From Dendrolimus kikuchii (lineage: Eukaryota > Arthropoda > Insecta > Lepidoptera > Lasiocampidae): 64,000 nucleotides of DNA. The position numbers and the translations under genes were made by a program. Positions 32,285-44,059 of this stretch are shown piece by piece. The DNA lies in contig CM034388.1 in assembly GCA_019925095.2 (NCBI GenBank), forward strand, positions 26,728,934 to 26,792,933, in the 5' to 3' direction. The notes under the pieces were generated by a model. It saw only the letters and a list, made by a program, of their open reading frames with translations. It did not search any database and had not been told where the DNA came from. The stretch's first letter is position 1. Each line of letters opens with the position of its first letter.

Positions 32285-32550
32285 GTACATATAAATGACG
32301 GCATCTGTGGTTGAGGAGGTTAAACCTTTGCTGGCCAACTTACTGGACGCAGAGGCTCCGGATTCGTCTCTCAAATGGTAAATTTCAAAACCGAACTTTC
32401 TGTTATTTGTAATGGTGTCTTGGATCAGAATGGTCCGTTGTAAATTACCCCAGCGAAACATGCTTAGGGGTAGGTGTAACTAGGACGATGTAACTTGCTT
32501 AGTTAAAAGAGAGGAAAGAAAGAAAGAGAGAGAGAGAGAGAGAGATTATA
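32285..32550 (+). mobile_element. SINE O, second copy
   Basis: GACGCAGAGGCTCCGGATTC (degenerate B box), GGATCAGAATGGTCCGTTGT and ACTTGCTTAG match 11338-11575. The tail is a GA repeat (32516-32546). Confidence 0.6.
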
Positions 32551-32940
32551 ATGTCTGTATTTGTATGGCAATTGTTTTTTTTTTCTTTATATTATTATTC
32601 TTTACACATTTGCTACACATAATGTTTTAACAGGTGTTTTCACTAGTAAATAAAAATTTACAACATTCCCTGTCCAATTGTCTTCTTAAATATCATTGGA
32701 CTACTCTCTTTAAAGTTAATAGCACTTAGATGTTTGGTGTTGCCTTGTTGGAACATTAACTTGGTAAGCTGGGTTAAACCGGTAAACAAGGTAACACGTA
32801 ACTAGATCGATCTAGTTTGAACTGGATTACCACGTTGGCCGCGCTTGACTGCGACTAATTGACTGAAGTATATCACAGGAGAAGCACAATTCAACCTCTT
32901 TAATTAAAAATGTGCGAGTAAAATACAATTATTTATTATT
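32551..32940. other. No recognised feature
   Basis: AT-rich after the GA microsatellite. GTAACTAGATCGATCTAGTTTG near 32800 contains a short palindrome. Confidence 0.4.
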
Positions 32941-32946
32941 ATTATT

Positions 32947-33640
32947 TACTAGCCGGCAAACTTCGTACCGCCTCAGAATCAATAAATAAAAAAGCTGAAT
33001 GATAATTGCAGAATGTTTCAACTTTAGTAAAAAATGTGGTCAAAACTTAATCAGAACGAATATAAAACGTTTGACATTCCAAACCACAAAAATGAAAAAA
33101 AAAACCTTCACTATTAAAATTAATTTGATTTCTGAACGACTTTTAAATTTAATTGATTTCTAAACGACGGTACGAACATCAAATGTTCGACAGGTGGGAA
33201 CAGTTTCTAAGGGAAAGCGAAATTGTTGTTCCTACTATATTCCAAGCATTTTTTTCATATAATAACTAAACAGATATACAATGCAAAAGTGGATGGATGC
33301 AGAAGTCGTTGAAGGCCACGACACACCTTCCATGATCAAATTGATCGTGTACTAGCAGAAGGTGATGTCAGGAGCTTTAAGAACAGACGAGCGTGCATGA
33401 CAAGAGCTATGAATATCAAAGAAGCAAGTGAGGTGTGTAAGAATGGGCCTAAATTGCGCTCTGTTGTTCGTGCCTACCCCGCAAGGGAACTGGCGTGAAG
33501 TTATGTATGTATGTAATAACTCACCTTTTAAACCTTCCCTGGACTTCCACAAATAATTCAAAACCGAAATTAGCCAAATCAGTCCACCCGTTTTCGAGTT
33601 TTAGCCAGACTAACGAACAGAATTTGATTTTTATATATAT
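32947..33640 (+). repeat. Interspersed repeat F, split by LINE C
   Basis: ACTAGCCGGCAAACTTCGTA to GACTAACGAACAGAATTTGA plus TTTATATATATAGAT. It matches 9708-10110 except for the LINE C insertion at 33268-33514. Confidence 0.65.
33268..33514 (+). mobile_element. LINE C 3' end nested in repeat F
   Basis: AATAACT on both sides (33261-33267, 33515-33521). Starts at AAACAGATATACAATGC, about 20 codons after WFGHVER, and ends in TATGTATGT. One substitution removes the arginine codon at GRP (GTT GAA), and there are others. Confidence 0.82.
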
Positions 33641-33654
33641 AGATTATTTACCCC

Positions 33655-33845
33655 TGGTTTAGAGTATGCCGCCATAACAACTTTTTGTTGTGTTCCGATA
33701 TCAGTGGCCAGGTTCCAGTTTCTCCTTCAAGGCCTGCAGCACGTTGGCAGCACCTCTGGTATTGCTAACGTCCATAGGCGACGGTAACCACTTTCCATCA
33801 CAGTTAGGCCGTAAGCCTTGTCTGCTGTGCTTCAGCAAAAAAAAA
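33655..33845 (+). mobile_element. Family A element, 5'-truncated, divergent tail
   Basis: CCCTGGTTTAGAGTATGCCG to GTGCTTCAGCAAAAAAAAAT. The tail differs from the main subfamily (TGTGCTTCAGCAAAA in place of AACTCCTGCAATAAA) and is nearer LINE Z (TACTCCAGC). Confidence 0.75.
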
Positions 33846-33864
33846 TACATCCAGACTTCCATAC

Positions 33865-34137
33865 TAATATTATAGATGCGAAAGTAACTCCCTCTATTAC
33901 GCTTTTACGGAAAATCGACCTGACTGTTCTGACTAATATTTGGTACATAAATGTTTTTGGATACTTTTTATCGCGAAAGTGATATGGTTTTCAGGATTAA
34001 ATTAAGTAGTATTTCCGAGGCCGAATAGCCCGTAGTTAATTTTTTTATACAATGTAGGTCACATAAACTGTTTAGTAGACTAGGATTAGTTACTAAGTTT
34101 CGTCAAGCGGCGAAGCTGCGGGGAAAGCCCTAACACA
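33865..34137 (+). repeat. Interspersed repeat S
   Basis: TACTAATATTATAGATGCGA, AAGTAACTCCCTCTATTACG, TATCGCGAAAGTGATATGGT, GTCAAGCGGCGAAGCTGCGG: a typical lepidopteran-looking dispersed repeat. Noncoding. A shorter relative may end at about 6710. Confidence 0.5.
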
Positions 34138-34239
34138 AACGAAAAAACTTAACATTATCTAAATCTAATTAATTAATAAATGTTATATATTTTTTTACCT
34201 ACAATCCCTTAAGAATATAGAATAGAATATAATTTATTG

Positions 34240-34328
34240 CTTAACATTATGATACAATTCAAGAAATTTAACTACAGAAGACAATAGGCGGTCTTACCAC
34301 TAAAAGCAATTTCTTCCAGACAACCTTA
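34240..34328 (-). mobile_element. RTE-type LINE 3' end (family B)
   Basis: Minus strand; ends GAAGAAATTGCTTTTAGTGG and GACCGCCTATTGTCTTCTGT on the sense strand, tail lost. Diverged. Confidence 0.6.
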
Positions 34329-34443
34329 GGATGGACAAAAATTGTGAAACATGTAGGTTTTGCAATATAACTAGAATAAAAAAGTATATATATGTAAAAT
34401 GTTGAAATGGCAAGTATAACAGACATCGAAATAAGACAAATTA

Positions 34444-34931
34444 TGTTACGAGTTGCGGAACTCGAATTAAAATGCCGTTAGAAATATTATAGAGTTTATT
34501 TGAACTATACAAACACGTATAACACAGGTACAAATATAACAAAACACAACAAATCCAAACGTAATGCAGAAGGTCGTAATTCAATAAAACGCGCAAAGTC
34601 CGTCAATATTAGATTCCCGAATGTACACACGTCACGCCTTGATCGTGGTTCTCGCTAAACTGCCTCCTCTATCCATCAGGCCGTCGTTTTATACTTCACA
34701 AATGCAAAAGAATCCGCAACACCTGGCTAATGATGCTAACGAGCGAGTACAATAGGACAATAGGCTATTTATTCTCCACAATAACTAGAAATGTATGCCA
34801 ATAAATAAGTAAAAAAAAAGAAGACGATCATAAAAGAATTACAATTAGTTAAAATGCCGACAGGTAATAAAATGTGCTTTTACAGATTTGTACGTGGAAT
34901 TTATGTCTTTGTCGGCGCCTAGGTTGTAACA
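34444..34931 (-). mobile_element. Solo LTR, family D
   Basis: TGTTACGAGTTGCGGAACTC to GGCGCCTAGGTTGTAACA. Minus sense; its sense 5' end (TGTTACAACCTAGGCGCCGA) is that of the 7660 copy. Flanks AATTA and ATAAT do not match clearly. The right edge runs into an AAT microsatellite. Confidence 0.8.
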
Positions 34932-35102
34932 ATAATAATAATAATAATAATAAAGAAGACAGTGGACGGGGCATACGTCATACGTGTCATACGTATACTA
35001 TGACATACGTCATACGTGTTTTACGTCATACGTGTCATACGTATAAATATGTCATACCTATACTATGCGATACGTCATACGTATGCCGCGTCAGGCGTAT
35101 AA
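34932..35102 (+). repeat. AAT microsatellite then CATACGT minisatellite
   Basis: 34932-34954 is an AAT repeat. 34972-35102 consists of about a dozen variants of CATACGT, in pairs such as CATACGTCATACGTG and CATACGTATACTATGA. Each unit contains ACGT, so the array is dense in CACGT and ACGTC words. Confidence 0.75.
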
Positions 35103-36035
35103 GAGATACCACTCTAATGCATTTTTATAATAAGCACCTATCAGTCGTGTACTGCGTTCCGCCATAGGCAGCCTACGGCATTTGTAACAGTCTACCGTCT
35201 CAGTATTGAAGAATTGTAGCATAATAAAAGGCCTACATTTAAAATAGAAACGAAACCTTTTAATCCCTTGTGAATACAGCAAAAGGCAAAGTATAAATTG
35301 TCTGAAACTATTTCTGCAGTCCCAAGATGGGCTCAACTAATTTAAGTTTCCACCTCAATTAGTTCTTTAACAAAAGCCTTTTGTAATTCAGTTCAAAGAG
35401 ATTTCTTTTGTTGTATATTACATTTAATTTCTTCACTGGAAAAACGATGTTTTCAACGCTATAACGATGGTTTTTAGGGTGACTATAATTTTTTCTATTT
35501 GTAAATCTAAAAATCGGCCAAGTGACCCCAAATTATTTTTTATGTGGAATAACATTCCCAGTCTGGAATTCCAGATCTGTAGCACCTTTCATTGTGGGTG
35601 GGCTCACACGCACTTGCTCAATTTTTAGTTTCTGCTGATTACAAGACGACCCTCCTGCTATGTAATTCTAGCTGTGTAGAAGATATGAATACAAATTAAC
35701 TAGCAATTTATGCACCAGCTCTGCTACAGCCAGTAATGTACAAAATTCATGGACAATTAACAACACTCGGCTTCATAACGTGGGGGGCTACAATATTTAT
35801 GTTATTACCCACATAACGCCATACGTACATTTATTTTCATTATTTATTTCTCATGCCTCGAACCGTCTTGGGTGTTTTTCAACCTTATCATCAGTCTATA
35901 AAAATTTACAGTGCTAAATTGATTTATAAGCCTGATCTTAATTTGAATGCATGTCATTGACAATGTGAGTAAGGTCGATTTTAATTTGTTGTGGCAATCT
36001 TGATCTGTCATCATCAGTTATTAGACCAATAATAA
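35103..36035. other. No recognised gene
   Basis: Frames up to 97 codons start in the minisatellite or lie in AT-rich DNA. No repeat family seen. Confidence 0.4.
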
Positions 36036-36148
36036 TTTCCGTACTGGAACGGATAAAAAATATAACTTCCCGCAACCCAGCGGCCTATCATAAGAGGCCA
36101 CAAAATAACCCCACAGCCAGGTGGTAGAGCCTGTGCCCGTCTGGATGA

Positions 36149-37143
36149 GTACTATTTTATTAAGCATAGGCCGCGTGAGGAGGAAAGGTCGTGGCTCGTG
36201 TGTGGGATTCGACAAGTCGGGGTGGTAGTAGCACCTCACGTATGAAGTGCCATTGCCACGCCGCAGTTAGGGTTACCCACTAAAACCCCTGTACGATCCT
36301 CGAAAGTCCCTTGTTCGGGCTGTGGCCTCGCTTGCGCATTCGCCTTCGGCCAGGACGGACGATGGCCAGCCCTTTACGGGTTGGCCCACCACTTGTTAGC
36401 CGGAGACCTGGGTCTCTACGGCTACCTCGGGTCTCACCACCAGGTGAGAGGAGGCGCACAGATCGGTGTGCGTCCTTGCTCTCCAGATTCATCCGTGCAG
36501 GAACGGAGAAAGAATACAATTTCCTGCGGCCAGGCGGCCTGTCGTAAGAGGCGACAAAACAACCCACAGCCAGGTGGTAGGGTATTTGCCCGACTGGATG
36601 GCTACCACCCCTGGTCTAAAGCATGTCGCCATAACAACCTTGAGTTGTGTTCCGGCATTAGTGACCAGGTTCCAGTCTCCCTTAAGAGAGCAGCAGCGCA
36701 TTTGTAGCACCTTTGGTGTTGCAAATGTCTATAGGCGATGGTAACCGCTTTCCATCAAGTGGGCCGTCGGCCTGTCTGCTGAACTCCTGCAATAAAAAAA
36801 TAAAAAAAATTATATTCGGGTGGATCCGATTTCCCCGTCAGTCGCCCGCACGGCCGTAGCTTACGGCGGGTGGAGGTCGTTATGGACGACCCTCCGTTGC
36901 CACCGCCGGCTCTGGCGGGAGGGGAGCGTGGTAGTTTGCTTCCTCTCCCGCTCCGCCGCCTCCTTCGCGAACATTACAGTCTTGCAGAAGTAGTCAGCTG
37001 CGTCCCAGTCCCACGCGTTGGCGCTCTTGAATAGGCCTTCACCACGGCTGGGAGGGACAAATCCGCCCCGATAGCCGCGACGAGTTCCAGGTTGAACACA
37101 CCTGGATAGTATGCAGCGCCGTGTCTTCGTTGCCTCTGACAAA
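36149..37143 (-). pseudogene. R1-like LINE ORF2 C-terminus and 3' UTR, itself interrupted
   Basis: Minus strand, GC-richer than its surroundings. Reading down from 37143, one frame has LVAAIGADLSLPAVVKA and the next NAWDWDAADYFCKTVMFAKE then AAERERKQ and RRRVVHNDLHPP-like arginine-rich text with a stop: the usual close of R1-clade ORF2 proteins (GxDLSLPAVV, WxxxxxFCxxVMxxKEAAERER). A frameshift separates the two. The downstream part (36491 to 36149) holds SRIVQGF and 3' UTR text with a final AATAAAA. A family A copy (36493-36800) interrupts it. Clade assignment rests on recalled motifs. Confidence 0.65.
36493..36800 (+). mobile_element. Family A element, inner copy, well preserved
   Basis: TCCGTGCAGGAACGGAGAAA to GAACTCCTGCAATAAAAAAA: close to the family consensus and therefore probably younger than the split outer copy. 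No clear target duplication. Confidence 0.85.
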
Positions 37144-37576
37144 GTGTCTGGATGGCTACCACCCCTGGTCTAGAGTATACTGCTATAACTATCAAGAGTT
37201 ATGTCCCGGAATCAGTGGCCAGGTTCCAGTCTCTTCTTCGAGAATGGTAGCACTTTTGGCATTGCAAATGTTTTTAGGCAACGGTAAGCGCTTTCTGTTA
37301 AGTGAGCCGTTAGCTTGTCTGCTGCAATCCAGCAATACAAAAATCAAGATTCTCTTTTATGAAACAAATAATAGGTCTAATGATATAATATTAAAACAGC
37401 CCTTATTAGTCGCGGGCAGAAAGTTTGCCGTGACCATCCCTCCCGCTTCTAACTAATCAGTACTACGGGTAATTTATCTGAATTAGTTTCGATCTGACTA
37501 TGTAACATGTATGGCGGCCACTATCGATTTTTAATTTATCGTAATCCCGACATACTACTGTATATATATATATATA

Positions 37577-37790
37577 TACTAGCTGTCCCGGTAGACGTTG
37601 TTCTGCCCTGAAGAAATGAAATTTAGAACCCGATTCCAGCGCCACCTACTGGGTCCAAATGTAAGCTATCCTATCTTTCAAGTCGGGTCAAACTGCACTC
37701 GGTGTGCAAATTTGGTTATAATCGGTCAAGTACTTTAGGAGTCCATGGCGGACAAACAACGTGACACGTAATTTATATTATATATATACA
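37577..37790 (+). repeat. Interspersed repeat G
   Basis: ACTAGCTGTCCCGGTAGACG, TTGTTCTGCCCTGAAGAAAT, CCAGCGCCACCTACTGGGTC and TTGGTTATAATCGGTCAAGT, ending in TATATATA. Relative of 11030-11285. Confidence 0.6.
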
Positions 37791-37802
37791 TATATATATA
37801 TA

Positions 37803-38150
37803 CAAAATAGCAGCCCATTAACATCCCATTGCTGGTCTCGGGCCTCCCACTATTGGGGGGGTGGGGGGGAATCGGGGGGGGGGGGGGGACACACGTTAAA
37901 CCCGCCACGCCTGCCCAAGGCGGCTTGGTAGGTTTAACACATCGGTTATCTCGATGAGCAGCTTTCATCTAAATGTTTTCCTTCGCCGCTGTTAGCACGT
38001 AGTAATTGAGACAATATGCACGTTAGGTCAGAAAATTACCTAAGTGGTGCATGCCTTCCGGCCAGGATCGAGAACCCGCGCCCTTTCAGTTTGGGACGTG
38101 TGCGCTAGCAATTACGCTACAACGACTATTATTACTACTGTACAATATCC
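37803..38150 (-). mobile_element. SINE N, fullest copy, with G-run
   Basis: Minus strand: an A-box-like TAGCGTAATTGCTAGCGC, then GCGCGGGTTCTCGATCC (B box with one insertion), CACCACTTAGGTAATTTTCT, GAGATAACCGATGTGT, CAGGCGTGGCGGGTTTAA and a 3' tail GTGGGAGGCCCGAGACCAGC. The tail resembles a widespread lepidopteran LINE 3' end. On the plus strand 37853-37890 is G7 T G7-8 AATC G16 then ACACAC. tRNA-derived, not a tRNA gene. Confidence 0.7.
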
Positions 38151-38890
38151 CTAATAACTTTCAACTAAAAGAGCTGTGATATACACAGACAGACGGAATT
38201 ATAAGTTCGGTTTTTGTGATTTAATCACAAAACCCTAACAAGAAATGAATTTAGATCTCTCACACTGTCAAGTTTTTTCTGCAACAAAGCCTTGAATACA
38301 ACATTGTAATCTGAGCCCAGCTAGAGTGGCTGCAATAAAGGGAAATTGACACAGCGTGAAACGGCCGGTTGTTATTAAAAATTCCATCACGCCGAGTTGC
38401 CTGCAGCGTTTCAAGTTTCTGAATGTAGCCAAGGTCACACAAAAGATCTTTTCAGCTATTCACAGGGCTGAGGTTCGCAGTTGACTTGTAGCCGTTTTGT
38501 GTGGTTCATGCATTATTAATGGTTCATTTCTTGTAACGTAATAAGTTTGTGTAAGGCATTGATTTCTCGATGTAAACATGTATAAATTATGCAATATTAA
38601 TCCATAAGATGGGGCCTCATCTGGGATGATGTTACAGTTATTGGCCGTTTCAAGCAGGTGTGGCGTTGGGTGTATTGCGGTATTTGTAATGCGATAATTT
38701 TTCCTAATTTTTTAATGACGTTAAATATTGACAGATGACGTATCACTGTACATATGTATAGATATATACGCTAATGTAGCTATTGGCTAACGGGATTATT
38801 TTTACTCTACAAATAAAACGCATCTAGCCATAGTCAATGACATTAACATTATTTCAGGTACGGTTGAAACAATAGAAATTTATCTTTTAA
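38151..38890. other. No recognised gene
   Basis: A palindromic GTGATTTAATCAC occurs near 38215. No coding or repeat family seen. Confidence 0.4.
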
Positions 38891-38896
38891 TAATAT

Positions 38897-39375
38897 TGTT
38901 ACAACTCAGGTCCCGACAAACGCAAAATCCACCTGCATATCTGAAACAAAGCACATTTATTACCCGTCGGCATTTGAACTAATAAAATTTAAATTCTTTT
39001 TTGATCGTCTTCTGTTGTTTACTTATTGGCTGGCATACGGCCTATTATTGTATTGTAAACGATTAGCCAGGTGTTACGGATTTAAAGTATAAGCATTTTG
39101 CATTTGCATGCATTTGTGCAGTATAAAGCAATGGCCCGATTGAGGGAGGAGTTAGTCAAGCAAGAACCACCAGCGAAGCGAGACGTGTGTACGACAATCG
39201 GGAATCTAATAAGTGACGGACTTTGCGCGTTTCATTGAATTACGACCTTCTGCATTACGTTTGGACTTGTTGTGTTCGGTTATATTTGTACCTGTGTTAT
39301 ATGTGTTTGTATAGTTCTAATAAACTCTATAGTAATTCTAACGGCATTTTAATTCGAGTCTCGCGACTCGTAACA
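38897..39375 (+). mobile_element. Solo LTR, family D
   Basis: TGTTACAACTCAGGTCCCGA to GCGACTCGTAACA with ATAT on both sides (38893-38896, 39376-39379). TATAAA at 39122-39127 and AATAAA at 39319-39324. Nearest to the 7660 copy. Confidence 0.83.
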
Positions 39376-39504
39376 ATATGATAGTAGCCTGCAGATGTGT
39401 CTTAATAGAGATCATGGAAGAATAAAACTAGGAATGAAAATCTTAAACCCGACATTACTAGTTAGCGCCACAGGTCTTATTCGTGAAGAAACTAATAAGA
39501 GAAA

Positions 39505-39935
39505 TTGTCATACCTGCCGCCGGGCAGCTTGGGAATAAATAAGAAAAATAGTAGTACATGCATCCAGGCAGCCTGGAAATGAATAATAAAAATAGAAATA
39601 CCTGCGTTCAGGCAGCCAGGAAATGTATAATAAAAAGAGCAATAACTACGTCCAGGCAGCCCGGAAATGAATAAGAAAACTAGTAATACCTGCGTCCAGG
39701 TAGTCTGTCGTAAGAGGCGGCAAAACAACCCACAGCCAGGTGGTAGGGCATTTGCCTATCAGGATGGCTACCACTTCTGATGTAGAGCACGCCGGTATAA
39801 CCTGAAGTTGCAGCCAGGATCTTATTCCCTTGGAGGCCGGTAGCATATTGGAAGCTAGGTTGGTGTTGCAAATGTCCATAGGCGATAATAACCACTTTCC
39901 ATCAGATGAGCCGTCTGCCTCTTTGATATATAAAG
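39505..39935 (+). mobile_element. Family A element with tandemly repeated 5' end
   Basis: 39695-39935 is a normal family A body (GTAGTCTGTCGTAAGAGGCG to GCCGTCTGCCTC). Before it, 39509-39695 holds about five copies of a ~44 bp unit of the type AAATGAATAATAAAAATAGA plus AATACCTGCGTCCAGGCAGCC. The GC half of the unit matches the CCTGCGGCCGGGCGGCCTG segment near the family 5' end, so the array grew from it. Confidence 0.75.
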
Positions 39936-40728
39936 AAAAAATATAAATAGATTAAAAATCAGTTGATTTGATCCAAAAAAATGTTTATGGACTACGACGG
40001 TAAAGTTGCTGGCAACTAATTTCCTAACACGCTATATCTCTAAAGAAGGGTTTAGCAAAACAGAGTTCCATTTTCAAGGACTATTTGGTTTCCGAAAATT
40101 CTAAAACATTTTCGCCCTTTGAATACGTTGAATGAGCGGGTTGTGTTTTGTTACAATCATCCCTTCAAGACCCTTTCATCACGAACAGGTCATCCAACTT
40201 CTAATGAACAAAGGGGCAAGGTATAAAGGTTTATATATACACAAGTCACCTTGAGTCTAACCAAAGAAAAACAGTCGACCATAACGTATTGTATAAAGCT
40301 AAGGATACACTAAACTTTTCTCTTTTATATTTAGTAGATATTTTAATAATTGAAGACATGAGTGAATGAAAGGGATATGTTACAATAGGTAAATATTGAT
40401 AAATTGGCCTACAAAGCTCTTTTACTATCACTTTGCTACACATATAACTCCTTAATTACTTACTATTTTCGAAACCAAATTCAAAAAGCGTTGTTTTAAG
40501 TTCTAATATGATTTCCTTGCCTGTTTACTTTACATATTTTACACATTACATTTTCCTTTAACGTATTTTTTTAAAGTCACAAAACTCCTTCATCTACTCA
40601 TGTCTTCAATTATTATTCGAAGTTTTGAGTATTCTTTAATTGATTACATGCAAAATCATTTTCTATTTGTGTGACAGAATTTTAATATAACAGTTACACT
40701 GATTTCTTCAACTTATATTTCTATATAA
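39936..40728. other. No recognised gene
   Basis: AT-rich, short frames only. Confidence 0.4.
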
Positions 40729-40731
40729 TAT

Positions 40732-41195
40732 TGTTACGAGTTGCAGGACTCGAATTAAAATGCCGTTGGAATTATTTATAGAATTTATTAGAACTATACA
40801 AACATGTATAACACAGGTACAAATATAACTGTACACAACCAGGCCAAACGTAATGCACGATTTAATCACACGCGCAAAGTCCGTCACTAACGTCTTGCTT
40901 CGCATGTGGCTATCGCTAGACTGCCAATCTCCCCATTGGGCCATTGCTTTATACTCCACCGATACAATATGTCTGCCCGAGCGCGTGGATCGAATTTATT
41001 AGAATCAGTTCGGCACACCTGGCTAATGACTGCCATAAAAGATTACAATACATAATGGGCTGTTTTCTAATCACAAATTTTAAACACAAAGTAAACAAAA
41101 GAAGTCCAAATGCGGAAAGGTAATAATAATACGGAAACTGTGCTTTTATGGTATGCAGGTGTGAATCTACTTTTGTCGGCGTGTAGGCCGTCACA
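40732..41195 (-). mobile_element. Solo LTR, family D
   Basis: TGTTACGAGTTGCAGGACTC to GTGTAGGCCGTCACA with ATAT flanks (40728-40731, 41196-41199). Minus sense; same subfamily as 16600-17031 (shared CTTTCCGCATTTGGACTTCT). Confidence 0.82.
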
Positions 41196-41199
41196 ATAT

Positions 41200-43620
41200 T
41201 ATAATTATGTTTGCAGGTCTGTAACTGATAATAACAACTGTTATTTTTTGTTAGTGATTTTGGTCGCAATATCAAATATTTTGAATATTTCCATAGTGTC
41301 TAAAATATCTAAATGTCGAATTTCATATACGTCAAAGCTGTAAGAAAAGAAAGATTAATCATAAATGTATTTACATAGTATAATTAAACTACGGGCTAGT
41401 AACATAATATTTTTGATATTGCAATGCTTAATATAATTAATTAGGGAGTGGGTTTTCTGATTTAGTGTAGTAAAACAGAAACTAATTAATGCTTTAATAA
41501 TAAGAATGAACTGCTAAAAAGAAAATGTACTACTGTGCACACAAAGCAATAAGCTGAGTGCGAACCTTGTTTGTAGAAAATGCGGCGCACAGATTCTCAA
41601 AATATGCTAGTTTTTTAATCACATGTAAGCAATAATATGTGGCGAAACAAACCTTTTCGCCTACTGCCTGGCAGGCAAGATTTAAAGTTTATAATTGACA
41701 GCTGTTCTGTCACATTAGAGACAGAAAATTTGTCACAAAAATGTACATATTTTAATCTCTTTAAATCCTAATATATATTTGATATTGTTACTTTCGGCTA
41801 TGTAAATATTATATAGGAAATTACATATTTTGAAAATGAATGGGTTGTTTATTCCTGCAACGACCTGACAAATACATTGCTTACATGTGATTCGTTAGTT
41901 CTTCCAATAAACATTTTCTGCTTTTCTTTCTTTCTGTAATATTCCTGTAGTATGTGCATGTAGTAGTATGTGATTTCTTTCTGTAATATGTGCAGTACTC
42001 TGTAGTACAATAATTTTGTTACGAGATGAAAGACTCCATTGTGTTCTTATCCTAACCCTTTCCTTTGGTGTATTATTTCATCTAATACTCAAGCATTTTG
42101 TTTGATGTTTGATATACCTAATGTCTATTTCCCTTTACTTTGGTCGGCGTATTGTATGAAATCATATATATAATAATATTACTGTATTTCGGTCAGCATG
42201 AATAGGTATGCCTTAAGGCTTTAAAGGGAATCCGAAGCATCTTGAACAGGTCATAGTTTTAGATAGAAGTTAAAAATCATGGTTAAGTAACTTAGATGTT
42301 TATCCATAGTGATTTCTTTATTTTAATATAATTTAAATTTAATTTTGTATTATTAATTATTTACATACATACATGCTTTTACTCCCGAATCCCATAGGGT
42401 TAGGATCTTGACATACATCTTTAGCTCCAGCTAAATATTTATGACTATAATTGTGCTGCCTTAAGAAGCCACTTGTGAAGTTTCATATAAATTGTGACGA
42501 ATTAACTTTGTAACAGTATCAAAATAATTTATATCAAATTAAAACACCAAAATTAGTTTATTTCTTTAGAAGCATAACACATGACAATGTTTTATGTCTG
42601 TCAACACTTTTTTTAATTTTAGTAACGTGACCTGGAGATTGATGTATAATCGAGAAATTTGAACAGAAATCGTAATTAAGTAATAAATATTTTTTACGTA
42701 ACGAAACGTAAAATATTTTTTTTGAAAAAAATAAATCTTTTTATTTTAATCGCTTCGGTTATATGTGACTTCTTATATGAATTCCAGTTTTTAATTGTAT
42801 CATCATCTACAGTTCACGTAATTACCAAAATCAGTTTGATAGATGCCAAATGTGGCTTTATATAACGGCCGAAGTTTAAAAAGTATTAAAGGTCATATGG
42901 ACGTTACAGTCGCGGAATGAAAATGCTCGTCACCTTAAAGTCCACTTTTGCTTACACGAGTACAAGAAACAATACTGCCAACATTTTAAGAAACGTCACA
43001 TTTATATAATATAGAAACGTGAAAAATGAAATTGCAATGTTGACAATGACAGACACTGAGATTAACAACAGTTTTAATCATCAGAAACAAAAAAGATTTA
43101 ATCACAAATATTATAACCAATAAAAAGGTTTTACATCTCTAAACGATCTTTTAAGAGTAGATAAATAACTTTATTGTCAAACAGTTAAACTCAATTTTTT
43201 TGTGGAGTAGTCTGTTCTGTGACTTACTTTAAAAGGTAACGTGTGCTCGCGGAACATTCAACTAATCTATTTGAAAACTGGCAAACCTTTTCATACCGCG
43301 ACTGTACATAGGATAATAAATATATGAAATAAATAACACGAACATAGAGATTTTGTCCTTAAAAAGTTGAGATCTAATGCGGACACTACTAATATGAAAA
43401 AAAAAGTCAGAACATATAACGTTTGTAGCAATTTCTAAAAGGGTAGAAATTATATTGTATAGTTTACAAATATTGATACAGTTGTTTCAAGATCAATATC
43501 ATTGTACTAATAATAAATTATGACACTTAATGACTAATGAGTCATGTCATACTAACCTTGATTTGTATGTACATTCATTTAGTTTTATAATAAATAAATA
43601 ATGATAATGCTCATATGTTT
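41200..43620. other. 2.4 kb without recognised features
   Basis: AT-rich single-copy-looking DNA with no frame above about 60 codons, and no TIR, tail or family landmark. The longest such stretch in the window and the best place for unique markers. Confidence 0.45.
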
Positions 43621-43621
43621 A

Positions 43622-43682
43622 TCTAGCTGTGCCCGCGATATCATTCGCCTTATACTAATACTAGAGTTAGAGTTTGAGGAAA
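43622..43682 (+). repeat. CTAG-type repeat start
   Basis: ATCTAGCTGTGCCCGCGATA: the start of the repeat present in three tandem copies at 51453. Cut short by LINE C. Confidence 0.5.
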
Positions 43683-43694
43683 ACTAGTAATATA

Positions 43695-44033
43695 CATACA
43701 TACATACATACATACATAACTTCACGCCAGTTCCCTTGCGGGGTAGGCACGAACAACAGAGCGCCATTTAGGCTTATTCTTACACACCTCACTTGCTTCT
43801 TTGACATTCATAACTCTTGTCATGCACGCTCGTCTGTTCTTAAGGCTCCTAACATTACCTTCTGCTAGTACACGATCAATTTGATCATGGAAAGTGTGTC
43901 GTGGCCTTCCACGACCCCTACATCCATCCACTTTTGCATTGTATATCTGTTTATTCATTCTTTCATCATGCATTCTTTCTACATGTCCGAACCACCGGAG
44001 CATTCCTTTCCTTACCTTCACCCCGACACCCCT
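43695..44033 (-). mobile_element. LINE C 3' end, longest copy, 12 bp target duplication
   Basis: ACTAGTAATATA on both sides (43683-43694, 44034-44045). Minus-strand frame of 99 codons: KVRKGMLRWFGHVERMHDER, KVDGCRGRGRPRHTFHDQID, RSLKNRRACMTR, YPARELA, stop. The TATG tail reads CATACATACATA here. Confidence 0.87.
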
Positions 44034-44059
44034 ACTAGTAATATATACATATATATATA

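Larger units (their letters stand above)
36037..37345 (+). mobile_element. Family A element split by an R1-like LINE
   Basis: The 5' part is 36037-36148 (TTCCGTACTGGAACGGATAA to GTCTGGATGAGTAC) and the 3' part 37144-37345 (GTCTGGATGGCTACCACCCC to CAATCCAGCAATACAAAAA). The GTCTGGATG..TAC word is present on both sides of the inserted LINE, as a target duplication of about 14 bp with 2 mismatches. Confidence 0.75.
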
